From Gammaproteobacteria bacterium (GTDB lineage Bacteria > Pseudomonadota > Gammaproteobacteria > Eutrophobiales > Eutrophobiaceae): 64,000 bases of DNA. Location of the stretch: assembly GCA_021773235.1 (NCBI GenBank), contig JAJFKL010000010.1:1-64000 (forward strand), read 5' to 3'. The notes below the pieces were generated by a model, which worked only from the letters and a program-made list of their open reading frames with translations, searched no databases and was not told the DNA's origin. A program made the position numbers and the translations under genes. Positions 18,239-26,846 of this stretch are shown here, piece by piece (within the stretch, counting starts at the first letter, position 1; every line of letters begins with the position of its first letter).

Positions 18239-18974
18239 TTTGCCTGTTTTCCACAAATAAAGGTGGGGGTAAATCTCTATGGTCAAAAAGTGTTTCTCCT
18301 TCTTCAACAAAGCCTAAGATTGAATCCCAATTGCAGACATCTTGTTTGACTAGAGAAGGAGGATATATTTCATGAATACCAATACCTTGTTTGGCAGCAT
18401 TAACATAATTTTGCGTGTCTCTTAACCTACCAATGAAAGGGAAATCAACTTGCTGTAAAAATTTATCCAACTGATTTAAAATTTTTGTGTTCTTTTTAAC
18501 TCGATTTGCAATAACGGCGACTTTTACATCAAGCGATCTAATTTTTACACTAAGTAATAAGTTAGCTATAAGCTGAGTGGTTGCATGAATATCAGCATCT
18601 GATGGAATAACGGGTATCAAGATGTAATCGGTATTCATAACAAAATCATTTAACTCTAAACCGTGAACTCCGGCGGGTGTATCAATTACTAAACGGTCGG
18701 TGCCAGCCGGTACACGCATCTGGTAACTTCGAGTCATGCCGGGCTGTTGTTGTGTCGCGTTAATGCCATGAATAACTGGAAGGGATTCAGGTCTTTGTTT
18801 CAACCAACGAATAGCAGTGCCTTGTGGGTCATAATCTATCAATGTAGTGCATAAATTATTTGTGGAAAAAATACTGGCGAGATTAGTCGACAAAATGGAT
18901 TTGCCGCTTCCACCTTTAGAATTCAATATCGTGATACGTTTGACGCTATATTCAGAATTGTTAATAACTTGCAT
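18228..18974 (-). CDS. ParA-family ATPase (orphan)
   Basis: A 248-residue ATPase with the deviant Walker A motif K-G-G-S-G-K-S, the D-Y-D-P-Q-G-T-A switch region, and the D-T-P-A-G Walker B segment. ParA/Soj-like proteins position plasmids, chromosomes or protein clusters. No ParB partner or centromere-like repeats are visible next to it, so this is an orphan ParA, and its cargo is unknown. It converges on lhgO with an 11-base overlap. Confidence 0.88.
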   Translation of the reverse strand: MQVINNSEYSVKRITILNSKGGSGKSILSTNLASIFSTNNLCTTLIDYDPQGTAIRWLKQRPESLPVIHGINATQQQPGMTRSYQMRVPAGTDRLVIDTPAGVHGLELNDFVMNTDYILIPVIPSDADIHATTQLIANLLLSVKIRSLDVKVAVIANRVKKNTKILNQLDKFLQQVDFPFIGRLRDTQNYVNAAKQGIGIHEIYPPSLVKQDVCNWDSILGFVEEGETLFDHRDLPPPLFVENRQINH

Positions 18975-19142
18975 AAGCCTTTCAAAACCGAATTAATAAT
19001 TATATTAAGTTTCAGTCTAAACTCATTGTTTTTCAAGGGTTATTTAAGAGTTTTAATGAATTACTTGAATTGGTTCTCGGTTTTGGGCAAGTGCATAGGA
19101 GCAAAATTAGATAAATGGGATGGGATGTCATGAATAGTCTAG

Positions 19143-20411
19143 CTAGACAACCCCATGAAACAATTGAACGTCAACCAGATCATCTGGTTGTACACCATTG
19201 TTTTCCAATGATAATACAATAAAACAATTGGCATCGGCCATTGAGCGAAGAATGCCGGAACCTTGAGCGCCTGTCTTACGAACAACCATACGCCCGGTTT
19301 CGTCTTGCTCCAGTATGCCGCGTTGATATTCAACCCTACCAGGACGTTTTTTTAATTTAGATATACAAGGCACCTTCATCATCACTGGCATGGTTGATCT
19401 TTCACCCACCATTTTTTTCAATGCAGGTTGTACAAATTGATAAAAGGTAACCATGACTGATACCGGGTTTCCGGGTAATCCAAAAAAATAAGTCGAATCT
19501 AATTTACCGAAGGTGAGCGGCCTACCTGGTTTCATTGCTACCTTCCAGAAATCCACCTCACCATGTTTTAACAAGGTTTCTTTTACATAATCGGCTTCTC
19601 CGACCGAGACGCCACCGGATGTAATTAATACATCAGATTTACCTGTTGCTTCCATGAAGGCTTTATCCATTAATTCACGGTCATCCTTAACTACTCCCAT
19701 GTCGACTATGTCTACACCTAGTCGCGCCAGCATTCCATATAGAGTGTAACGATTACTGTCATAGATGGCGCCATTATCCAGAACCTCACCAACTGAACGT
19801 AATTCATCGCCAGTTGAAAAGAATGCGACTCGAAGTTTTCGAAAAACATGAACTTCAGCAAGACCTAATGATGCCAATAGTCCTATATCCGCGGGTGTTA
19901 GTCTCATTCCTTTTTCAAGAACAAGATCCCCAATCGCAAGGTCTTCTCCGGCCTCGCGAACATTGCTTCCTGGTTTTGTATCTATACCAATGCTGACGTG
20001 GTCTCCAGATACCTCAACTATTTCTTGCATAACAACAGTATCAGAACCCTCAGGTAAAATTGCTCCGGTCATAATACGAACACATTCTCCCTTTTTAAGT
20101 TTTATATCAGAGGGCTTACCAGCAAAGCTTGAGCCAATCAGTTTTAAAGTATTTGTTCCTTCGGAGGGGAGATCTGATGCATTAATAGCATAACCATCCA
20201 TCGCAGAATTACGGCCTGAGGGCACGTTGATTTCAGAAGTGATGTTTGTAGCAAGTACACGGCCCAGTGTCTCTCGTATGGGAATAGATTCTGTTTCAGT
20301 AATTGTAGAGATGGTGTCGAATATTCTTCTAAGTGCTTCATCTGGCAAGATAGAGTTTGGATCATAATCGTCCATACAACTGTAATCTTTATTGGTGTCA
20401 TTTTCAGCCAT
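19143..20411 (-). CDS. moeA: Molybdopterin molybdenumtransferase MoeA
   Basis: MoeA inserts molybdate into adenylylated molybdopterin. At 422 residues it carries the family motifs N-S-A-M-D-G-Y-A, R-I-M-T-G-A-x-x-P, F-F-S-T-G-D-E-L, S-G-G-V-S-V-G-E-A-D-Y-V, and K-P-G-R-P-L-T-F-G-K, then F-G-L-P-G-N-P-V-S. It is the last gene of the minus-strand run moaA-fdhD-mobA-mobB-moeA, 11 bases after mobB. A perfect 12-bp palindrome GTCTAGCTAGAC sits over its stop codon at 19137-19148, of unclear meaning. Confidence 0.97.
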   Translation of the reverse strand: MAENDTNKDYSCMDDYDPNSILPDEALRRIFDTISTITETESIPIRETLGRVLATNITSEINVPSGRNSAMDGYAINASDLPSEGTNTLKLIGSSFAGKPSDIKLKKGECVRIMTGAILPEGSDTVVMQEIVEVSGDHVSIGIDTKPGSNVREAGEDLAIGDLVLEKGMRLTPADIGLLASLGLAEVHVFRKLRVAFFSTGDELRSVGEVLDNGAIYDSNRYTLYGMLARLGVDIVDMGVVKDDRELMDKAFMEATGKSDVLITSGGVSVGEADYVKETLLKHGEVDFWKVAMKPGRPLTFGKLDSTYFFGLPGNPVSVMVTFYQFVQPALKKMVGERSTMPVMMKVPCISKLKKRPGRVEYQRGILEQDETGRMVVRKTGAQGSGILRSMADANCFIVLSLENNGVQPDDLVDVQLFHGVV

Positions 20412-20422
20412 GGTGAATCCTG

Positions 20423-20977
20423 TTAGTTATTAATTGCAGTATTATGCTTTGAACAAAAGGTTTCAATTATGAATTGCGCAATAGCGTCATGATTATTTAG
20501 ATCTAGAACAGTTAGGTTTAATTCCTCAGTGATTTCAGCATCTGTAGCAATAGCAACGATACTCTCATCTGATTTGCAGATTAATGGATTGCCAAGGCTT
20601 TGACGATATAATTCGATTTTTGGAATTGACTCAGGTTTGAAACCCTCAACTAAAATGAGATCTAGCTTAGTGTGATCTAAATGTGAAACATATTCTTGTA
20701 AGCGCATTGTTTGGTCGGTTTCTTTTTGCTCTACCATCAGTGCCCAGCGTTCCTTGGATCCGATCAACATCTGGCTTGCACCGGCTTTTCTTATTTTATA
20801 ACTGTCTTTTCCAGCTTGATCGATCTCAAAGCTATGGTGAGCATGTTTAATAACACCGACTTCTAAGCCATGCTGTTTTAATAAGGGTATTAGGTTTACT
20901 AATAAAGTCGTTTTGCCTGTTCCACTATATGCTGCAAAACCTAAAACAGGAATGTCAGAAATTATTTGCATCTTCAA
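20423..20977 (-). CDS. mobB: Molybdopterin-guanine dinucleotide biosynthesis adaptor MobB
   Basis: A GTP-binding P-loop protein (Walker A G-x-S/Y-G-T-G-K-T-T-L-L near residue 19) that supports MobA and cofactor handover. V-I-K-H-A-H-H and L-D-L-I-L-V-E-G-F-K are family hallmarks. At 184 residues the length is normal. Its start overlaps the mobA stop by four bases. Confidence 0.94.
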   Translation of the reverse strand: MKMQIISDIPVLGFAAYSGTGKTTLLVNLIPLLKQHGLEVGVIKHAHHSFEIDQAGKDSYKIRKAGASQMLIGSKERWALMVEQKETDQTMRLQEYVSHLDHTKLDLILVEGFKPESIPKIELYRQSLGNPLICKSDESIVAIATDAEITEELNLTVLDLNNHDAIAQFIIETFCSKHNTAINN

Positions 20978-21573
20978 CGGGCCCTTAATTTTAACAATGC
21001 GCTCTCAACATCTTCTTGTGTGTTGATATTATCAAATGTTTCGGGCTTGTCAGAAAAGTCTGCTATGGCGTAATCATGTTGTTTAAACCAGCGATCAATT
21101 TTTCTTTCGCCAGCAGCTAAATAATCTGTTAGTGATGGCAAGAGTGTTTTTCTTAACATGCAGAAAACAGGCTGAATGCGTTCGCCATCATGGGCAACAC
21201 TAATTAAAGTTGATTTGTTCTCAAGCGCATCAGCTAATCGTTGCACCAAATCAAGTGGTATGAAAGGGGAGTCGCAAGGAGCAGTAACCATGTAGTCAGT
21301 GCTTATTGTTTTTAGCGCACTTGCCATTCCAGCTAGTGGACCACAATAACCGGATAATTCGTCCGCAACCAAATCAAGGCCATATTGCGAATAGCGATCG
21401 TGATTTCGATTCGCATTAATAAGCAATCTGGCAGTTTGCGGTTTAAAAACATCGATAATAATCTCAATCATGGGTTTTCCATCAAGCATTACAAGACCTT
21501 TATCTTGTCCACCCATACGCCGTGCCTGTCCACCAGCGAGAATAACGCCTGTAACATCTGATTTAATATTCAT
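20974..21573 (-). CDS. mobA: Molybdenum cofactor guanylyltransferase MobA
   Basis: MobA attaches GMP to Moco to give the guanine-dinucleotide form used by DMSO-reductase-family enzymes such as formate dehydrogenase. The N-terminal signature G-V-I-L-A-G-G-Q-A-R-R-M-G-G-x-D-K-G-L, then G-P-L-A-G-M and A-P-C-D-S-P-F, identify it. Its presence fits fdhD next door, both serving a bis-MGD formate dehydrogenase outside the window. Confidence 0.96.
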   Translation of the reverse strand: MNIKSDVTGVILAGGQARRMGGQDKGLVMLDGKPMIEIIIDVFKPQTARLLINANRNHDRYSQYGLDLVADELSGYCGPLAGMASALKTISTDYMVTAPCDSPFIPLDLVQRLADALENKSTLISVAHDGERIQPVFCMLRKTLLPSLTDYLAAGERKIDRWFKQHDYAIADFSDKPETFDNINTQEDVESALLKLRAR

Positions 21574-21632
21574 TATTATTGCTCAATTGAAATGTTTGAT
21601 AGCAGTGATGCTGCAGAATTATATAAACATAC

Positions 21633-22487
21633 TTATTTTACAATATTAGCAACTTCTCGCTTTGGAGGAAGTTCGACATCAAACTCAATATTTTCTGCTC
21701 CATTATAAACCAGAAAATGTTTACTCTTAGCTCTGGAGAGTAATGTTATATTCATGTCGCGCGCCAGATTTAAACCCATCTTGGTGATGCCTGAGCGAGA
21801 CAATAATACAGGGATTTCCATTTGCGCCACCTTTATGACCATTTCAGAGGTTAATCTACCAGTGGTATAAAATATTTTGTCGTTACCTGATATGCCATCC
21901 AACCACATCTTGCCCGCAATAGCATCAACGGCATTGTGACGACCAACATCCTCAATGAATATTAGTGGTTCGGTATCATGACAAAGTGCACAGCCATGTA
22001 CAGCTCCGGCATTTTTATAGACATCGTTATAGGCATTTAGGTTTTTTAATAGCTCATAAAGTCGAGACTGCTTGATTGTAATATCTTGAATATCAAGCCC
22101 ATCTAAATGCTCCATGATATCGCCGAAGACAGTGCCTTGACCACAACCTGTCGTGACGATCCTTGGGCCTAGTTTATCTTTCCAGTCGTCACGATTCTCA
22201 AATGTCGTAATAGCAACGGCATTGACATCCCAATCAACTTGTACTGATTTTATTTCAGACAGTTTTTTTATTAAGCCCTGATTTTTTAGATAACCTAACG
22301 CCAGCATTTCTGGCTGAGTGCCTAAGGACATTAATGTGACAATTTCATAACTATCTATATAAATCGTTAGCGCACGTTCTTCCGCAACATGGAGTTCACG
22401 TGTGTTCTGATATTCATCTATGGCGAGTACAGCTTGAGTGGGGTAGAGTCCGGCTTCAGTTAGCTTCGGACGATAATTACTGGGCAT
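21633..22487 (-). CDS. fdhD: Formate dehydrogenase sulfurtransferase FdhD
   Basis: FdhD carries sulfur from the desulfurase IscS to the molybdenum of formate dehydrogenase. Motifs are G-C-G-Q-G-T at the sulfur-transfer loop, H-G-C-A-L-C, E-D-V-G-R-H-N-A-V-D, and G-R-L-T-S-E-M-V. The loop has one cysteine where the E. coli protein has a C-x-x-C pair. The frame stays open upstream to 22604, but those extra 39 residues lie inside a strong inverted-repeat structure and look unlike FdhD. I therefore place the start at 22487. It belongs to the moaA-to-moeA run. Confidence 0.93.
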   Translation of the reverse strand: MPSNYRPKLTEAGLYPTQAVLAIDEYQNTRELHVAEERALTIYIDSYEIVTLMSLGTQPEMLALGYLKNQGLIKKLSEIKSVQVDWDVNAVAITTFENRDDWKDKLGPRIVTTGCGQGTVFGDIMEHLDGLDIQDITIKQSRLYELLKNLNAYNDVYKNAGAVHGCALCHDTEPLIFIEDVGRHNAVDAIAGKMWLDGISGNDKIFYTTGRLTSEMVIKVAQMEIPVLLSRSGITKMGLNLARDMNITLLSRAKSKHFLVYNGAENIEFDVELPPKREVANIVK

Positions 22488-22496
22488 CGCTAGCTC

Positions 22497-22732
22497 GCAT
22501 GTTGCACGAGTTGACGAGAAGATCACGATGGGTTGATGCGTTATGCGTGTGCTCGCGACCGAAATCATAGCCGTAGCTCTGGTGGAGGGAGCATGTGCAC
22601 TCATAACGCATCAGAACAAGTGAGGGCTCGTCAAGCGAAGGGTTTGGTATAAATTGTAACTTTTCTATTAATGTTAGAGTCATTGCTGGAAAGTATAGTA
22701 TGCACAATTAGGAGCGTACTTGTGCAACATGC
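22497..22732 (-). promoter_or_regulatory. Strongly folded leader between moaA and fdhD, candidate riboswitch-like RNA
   Basis: Nested perfect inverted repeats fill this gap: 11 bp (22497-22507 with 22722-22732), 8 bp (22511-22518 with 22627-22634) and 12 bp (22534-22545 with 22602-22613), the last continuing inward as an imperfect stem. An alternative local pairing (22701-22707 with 22720-22726) uses part of the outer arm, so two exclusive folds are possible. The other outer arm lies just before the fdhD start. Location in a Moco operon suggests a Moco/Tuco riboswitch-like element, but I cannot confirm the Moco consensus. A small repeat element is the alternative. Confidence 0.5.
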
Positions 22733-22735
22733 GTG

Positions 22736-23749
22736 CTACCCTCCAGTAACATTCATATGTCGGAATATGATTGGTTTTTCCGTTAGATTGAAATCGTGAC
22801 CTTTAGGTTTAATTAACATGGAATCTCTAATGGCTTGTTTGAGTTTTTCCATATCTCCCGGGTAGGAGCGTAGTGTTTTGCGTAGATCAACAGAATGTTC
22901 CTGACCAAGACACAGTAGTAGTCGTCCTTCGCAAGTTAGTCTTACCCGGTTACATAGCTCACAAAAATTATGGCTATGTGGTGAAATAAAACCAACACGG
23001 GTCCCCGTCTCAGTTAATTTGTAATACTTTGATGGGCCACCCGTAGTCTCGGTTGTCGGTACTAGTGTGAATGCTTTTTCCAGATCATTTTTGATTTCAT
23101 CACTGGAATAAAAAACCTCAGCTCGGTCATGGTCACCGATAACACCCAATGGCATTTCTTCAATAAAACTGATATCCATACCTTGATCACTGGCATATCG
23201 AACCAAATCGATAACCTCATCATGGTTACGGTTTTTTAAGATGACGGTATTTAATTTTATTTTTTCAAAACCAACAGCAATTGCGGCGTCAATTCCGGCG
23301 ATTACTTTATCTAATTCGCCGACGCGCGTAATGTTTTTAAATTTTTCTGCATCAAGAGAATCGAGGCTTATATTTATGCGTTTAACACCAGCATCTTTTA
23401 ATGGTTGAGCCAATTTTGTGAGTTGTGAACCATTTGTAGTTAGCACCAATTCATCTAGGCCGGGTAATTGGCCTATATCTTCAAATAGCTGGATGACGTT
23501 GCGACGAATAAGTGGTTCACCACCGGTGATTCGAATTCTTTTGACGCCGAGTTCAGTAAATGCCTGCGCTATTTTTGATATTTCTTCCAGCGTTAAAAGT
23601 TGTGCGCGAGGCACAAATTGCATTTCATCATCCATGCAATAGACGCAACGAAAATCGCAGCGGTCAGTCACTGAGATACGTACATAGTCGACAATACGAT
23701 TGAATTTATCGATTAATACTTCTTGTTGATTATTGGTTTTAACGTCCAT
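22736..23749 (-). CDS. moaA: GTP 3',8-cyclase MoaA (radical SAM)
   Basis: MoaA rearranges GTP in the first Moco step. The 337-residue protein has the radical-SAM cluster C-D-F-R-C-V-Y-C near residue 30, the second-cluster cysteines C-E-L-C-N-R-V-R and L-L-C-L-G, R-I-T-G-G-E-P-L, and the essential C-terminal di-glycine. It starts the minus-strand Moco unit and is followed by a 248-base structured leader before fdhD. Confidence 0.97.
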   Translation of the reverse strand: MDVKTNNQQEVLIDKFNRIVDYVRISVTDRCDFRCVYCMDDEMQFVPRAQLLTLEEISKIAQAFTELGVKRIRITGGEPLIRRNVIQLFEDIGQLPGLDELVLTTNGSQLTKLAQPLKDAGVKRINISLDSLDAEKFKNITRVGELDKVIAGIDAAIAVGFEKIKLNTVILKNRNHDEVIDLVRYASDQGMDISFIEEMPLGVIGDHDRAEVFYSSDEIKNDLEKAFTLVPTTETTGGPSKYYKLTETGTRVGFISPHSHNFCELCNRVRLTCEGRLLLCLGQEHSVDLRKTLRSYPGDMEKLKQAIRDSMLIKPKGHDFNLTEKPIIFRHMNVTGG

Positions 23750-23915
23750 TTCTACAGATATAGCTATTATTGTATTTTAACGATTGTACTTCATGAAAAG
23801 GAAATAGTGGGAATTATAGCGTACTCGTATGTTGAAACATATTTAATTAACAGCGATTTACTTTGAGGAAACTACATATATCAAGATACTGTGGGATTAT
23901 GCAACATAGCGTCTA

Positions 23916-24383
23916 TTACCAGCTTTTAAAAGGATGGGTGACAAGGCAAATATTGTAATAACGGGGGGCATCTGTGACTTCTTCGCCTATCCAACTAGGT
24001 AGGGAAAAGGTCTCATCAACTGTGGTTAATTCTATTTCAGCGACTACCAATCCTTCATTTTCTCCGGCAAAGACGTCAACTTCCCATAGGTGCCCTTGGT
24101 GATGAACGTGATAACGTGTTTTGTCGATATAGGGACGATCACATAATGTCGTGAGCATTTCATTTGCGTCAGTCAGTGGAATATCATATTCGTATTCACT
24201 TCGCTGGGCTCCAAGTGTTTTACTCTTTATATTGATGTTGGCAGTATCTCCGTTGACCCTGATTCGTACAGAGCTTTTATCATTGCCGCCCATATAGCCT
24301 TGAGTGATCTGAATACCACCATCGGCGTTATGACGCCATTCATCATTAGCGATAAGGAATTTACGTTCTATTTCAATTGCCAT
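23916..24383 (-). CDS. CYTH domain protein (triphosphate tunnel phosphatase type)
   Basis: A 155-residue CYTH protein with the N-terminal signature E-I-E-R-K-F-L and alternating charged strand residues (R-I-R-V-N, N-I-K-S-K, E-Y-E-Y-D-I-P, E-V-D-V-F, V-A-E-I-E-L). These line the triphosphate-binding tunnel. Bacterial members of this size are mostly inorganic triphosphatases, and class IV adenylate cyclases are also in the family. It lies 13 bases downstream of the AmpG-like gene on the same strand, and the link is unclear. Confidence 0.88.
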   Translation of the reverse strand: MAIEIERKFLIANDEWRHNADGGIQITQGYMGGNDKSSVRIRVNGDTANINIKSKTLGAQRSEYEYDIPLTDANEMLTTLCDRPYIDKTRYHVHHQGHLWEVDVFAGENEGLVVAEIELTTVDETFSLPSWIGEEVTDAPRYYNICLVTHPFKSW

Positions 24384-24396
24384 AATAAAAGCTGTA

Positions 24397-25929
24397 TTAC
24401 TCGAATTTTAAATGTTTATTAGCAAGATAGATAATCCCTAGTACGGGCAGTCCCAGCAAAGAGGCAAATAAGAAGAAGTTTGTATAACCAATATTTTCTA
24501 CGATCGAACCTGAATAACCACCAATAATCTTAGGAAACAGTGTCATTAGAGAGCTAAATATTGCGTATTGCATAGCAGTGAAAGAGATATTTGTCAGTTT
24601 GGAAAGAAAAGCGACAAAAGCTGCGCTGGCAATTCCTGCGGATAAATTGTCTGCAGAGATGACAAGGTAAAGTAACTGAATATCGTAGCCTTTAACAGCG
24701 AGAAGCATGAATAATAAGTTTGTTAAAACGGTTAGTACGGCACCTAGAAACAAGACCCTCATTACACCAAAACGGATTGATAAAATACCACCTAAAAATC
24801 CACCTGCGATAGTCATAAATAACCCAAATGTTTTAACTACAGACGCAATTTCTTTTTTACTGTACCCAAGGTCTTGAAAGAAAATATTAGAAATCACACC
24901 GAGAACAATGTCGGATATTCGATAAAGGCCGATTAATACAAGTAACAAAATTGCGAGTTTAATCCCGTAACGCTGAAAAAAATCTAGAACAGGTGCTACA
25001 TAACTTTCAATTACTATCTTCTTTTGAACAAAGTTAAATTTTATGAGCGCGAATACAATAGATAAAAATATTAGTACCCCAAGAAAAAGCCTGAAGAACT
25101 CCACACAAAAATTAGAGAGTATTTTGTTATTTAATACATCAGTCAGATTGCTTTTCCATGACGCAGCAAATTCGGAACTAAGATGAAATGATATTACAAA
25201 GCCGACTACAGCAAGAATAAAGACCAAGAAAAACTTAATATATGTGGCATTAGAATATTTATATTCGGTTATTTGATTTCTTTCAGGCTCTTTTATACAG
25301 AATGTTGTAATAATTCCTATTAACATTGCTGCAGCCATGCAGCTATAAGTCACTTGCCATGCTCGATAATCATATGAACCCATTTCCGATCCTAAGGAAC
25401 TGGCAATATATAAACTCCCTGCACCGGAAATCAGCATACCTATTCGATAACCTGCTATGTAGGTTGCTGACATCAGAGCTTGTAATTCAGATGAAGCGGA
25501 TTCAATTCTATAGGCATCTATAACAATGTCTTGTGTTGCAGCAGAAAAACCTAGCATGACACAGGCGAGAGCCATTATTTTTAGATGTGAGGCACTATTA
25601 GATGGATCAATAAATGCCATTAATAATATAGAAATAATGATCGCGATTTGAGATATCAACATCCAGGCTCGCCTTCTTCCCAGCCAATGAGTCAAAAAGG
25701 GAAGAGGGAGTTTGTCTGCTATGGGAGCCCAAACAAACTTGAAGGAATATCCTAATGCCGCCCAACTGAAGAAGGTAACCGCTGATCGTTCAACACCGGC
25801 CTCTCTTAACCAAAGACCCAAAGAAGAAAATATCAGCAATAATGGTATGCCAGCAGAAAAGCCAAAGAAAAGCATGGTGACCACTCTTGGGTGCAAGAAT
25901 GCCTGAAAACTGTTTTTCCAATTTCCCAT
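24397..25929 (-). CDS. AmpG-like major facilitator permease
   Basis: A 510-residue inner-membrane protein with about 12-14 hydrophobic helices. The opening (H-P-R-V-V-T-M-L-F-F-G-F-S-A-G-I-P-L) and R-E-A-G-V, with Q-D-I-V-I-D-A-Y-R, match AmpG muropeptide permeases, which import anhydro-muropeptides from cell-wall recycling. A cytoplasmic linker near the centre joins the two halves. The C-terminus is hydrophobic to the end. No beta-lactamase or amidase gene is adjacent. Family assignment is good, substrate by homology only. Confidence 0.87.
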   Translation of the reverse strand: MGNWKNSFQAFLHPRVVTMLFFGFSAGIPLLLIFSSLGLWLREAGVERSAVTFFSWAALGYSFKFVWAPIADKLPLPFLTHWLGRRRAWMLISQIAIIISILLMAFIDPSNSASHLKIMALACVMLGFSAATQDIVIDAYRIESASSELQALMSATYIAGYRIGMLISGAGSLYIASSLGSEMGSYDYRAWQVTYSCMAAAMLIGIITTFCIKEPERNQITEYKYSNATYIKFFLVFILAVVGFVISFHLSSEFAASWKSNLTDVLNNKILSNFCVEFFRLFLGVLIFLSIVFALIKFNFVQKKIVIESYVAPVLDFFQRYGIKLAILLLVLIGLYRISDIVLGVISNIFFQDLGYSKKEIASVVKTFGLFMTIAGGFLGGILSIRFGVMRVLFLGAVLTVLTNLLFMLLAVKGYDIQLLYLVISADNLSAGIASAAFVAFLSKLTNISFTAMQYAIFSSLMTLFPKIIGGYSGSIVENIGYTNFFLFASLLGLPVLGIIYLANKHLKFE

Positions 25930-26071
25930 GACAGATTGATTGAAGTGTTTTATTGATAATCAGAAGAATCAGATTATATCATTTATGGAAGGCTTTAAAT
26001 TGAATTTGTTTATATGTGTTTTATCAGTTTATTAAAATAAATATAGATGATGAAACGTTGTGTAATTGGAC

Positions 26072-26482
26072 TTATTTTCCTAGCTGAAAACCATAGCTTC
26101 TATTTCTGTTATTCCTTTTAGATCTCCGACCATCATTAAATCCCTGTGAATATGCTTCTTGATAGCGCTGCTTATTATTGTGACGTGAGTTAGAGTAGTT
26201 GTTTTGATATTTATTACGATAGTATTGTGCACGATCATACGCATGTTTATTACCATGACGGCTGTATAAATCGGAAAGGTTATTGTATCGACTATTTGAA
26301 TAGGAATTGTTGTATTTGTTATAACGACTATTATGCCGCTGATAATTTCTCTGTGGAGAGTAATTATGTTTATAGTGGTTATAGCCAGGCACACCCAGAT
26401 ATATTTTTATCTCTGCTTGTGAGCTTATTGGTAATAATAATAAAATTGTAGAATAAAATATTGTTCGATAATGTAATGACAT
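26072..26482 (-). CDS. Exported Asn/Tyr/Arg-rich low-complexity protein
   Basis: I do not recognise a family. A signal peptide (about 1-25, ending S-S-Q-A) leads into a mature chain dominated by N, Y, R, S and H with irregular repeats such as R-Y-N-K-Y-N and Y-S-N-S-R-Y-N-N. A late segment, Y-Q-E-A-Y-S-Q-G-F-N-D-G-R-R, resembles a short motif seen in other small exported proteins. The frame runs back to a TTG at 26497, but GGAGG five bases before the ATG at 26482 decides the start. Composition suggests an extended or envelope-binding protein. Confidence 0.6.
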   Translation of the reverse strand: MSLHYRTIFYSTILLLLPISSQAEIKIYLGVPGYNHYKHNYSPQRNYQRHNSRYNKYNNSYSNSRYNNLSDLYSRHGNKHAYDRAQYYRNKYQNNYSNSRHNNKQRYQEAYSQGFNDGRRSKRNNRNRSYGFQLGK

Positions 26483-26532
26483 ATCGTCCTCCAACAACGG
26501 GTATTTAAACGATTAGAGGGGCTTAAACAGGA

Positions 26533-26820
26533 ATGGTTGCAAAAATAAATTCTCCCAGAGTAGAAATTCACTATTGTACGCAATGCCGCTTTATTCTGAG
26601 AGCAAATTGGATTGCACAGGAGCTGTTAATGACATTTGGCGAGAAGCTAGGTGAGCTTGCCCTAGTACCTTCGACCGGTGGTGTTTTTATGGTTTTATTA
26701 GATGGGGATGAGATATTCTCTAGAAAAAAGCAGGGAAGGTTCCCTGAGTCCAAAGAGCTAAAACAATTGATTAGAGACAGGGTTGAGCCTGATATGTCGC
26801 TTGGCCATAGCGACGCATAA
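26533..26820 (+). CDS. SelT/SelW/SelH (Rdx) family thioredoxin-fold protein
   Basis: A 95-residue homologue of selenoprotein W with cysteine in place of selenocysteine. The redox motif C-T-Q-C lies at about residues 15-18 (H-Y-C-T-Q-C-R-F), followed by the family-typical A-N-W-I-A-Q-E-L and V-P-S-T-G-G-V-F. Such proteins are small redox carriers of uncertain partner. It is the lone plus-strand gene here, between the exported low-complexity protein and the PP2C fusion. Confidence 0.88.
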   Translation: MVAKINSPRVEIHYCTQCRFILRANWIAQELLMTFGEKLGELALVPSTGGVFMVLLDGDEIFSRKKQGRFPESKELKQLIRDRVEPDMSLGHSDA

Positions 26821-26846
26821 AGCTAAAAAATCAGAGCAATTAAAAA

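Noticed and set aside
19137-19148. Perfect palindrome GTCTAGCTAGAC at the moeA stop codon
   Set aside because: Twelve bases without loop or T-run, and no promoter beside it. It may be chance in this AT-rich DNA.
22488-22604. 39-residue N-terminal extension of FdhD
   Set aside because: The extension lies within the perfect inverted repeats, has Ser/Thr/Arg-rich composition unlike FdhD, and the family N-terminus fits the ATG at 22487.
26080-26394. 104-codon minus-strand frame inside the Asn/Tyr-rich protein gene
   Set aside because: Shifted reading of a low-complexity region. The other frame has the signal peptide and the GGAGG ribosome site.
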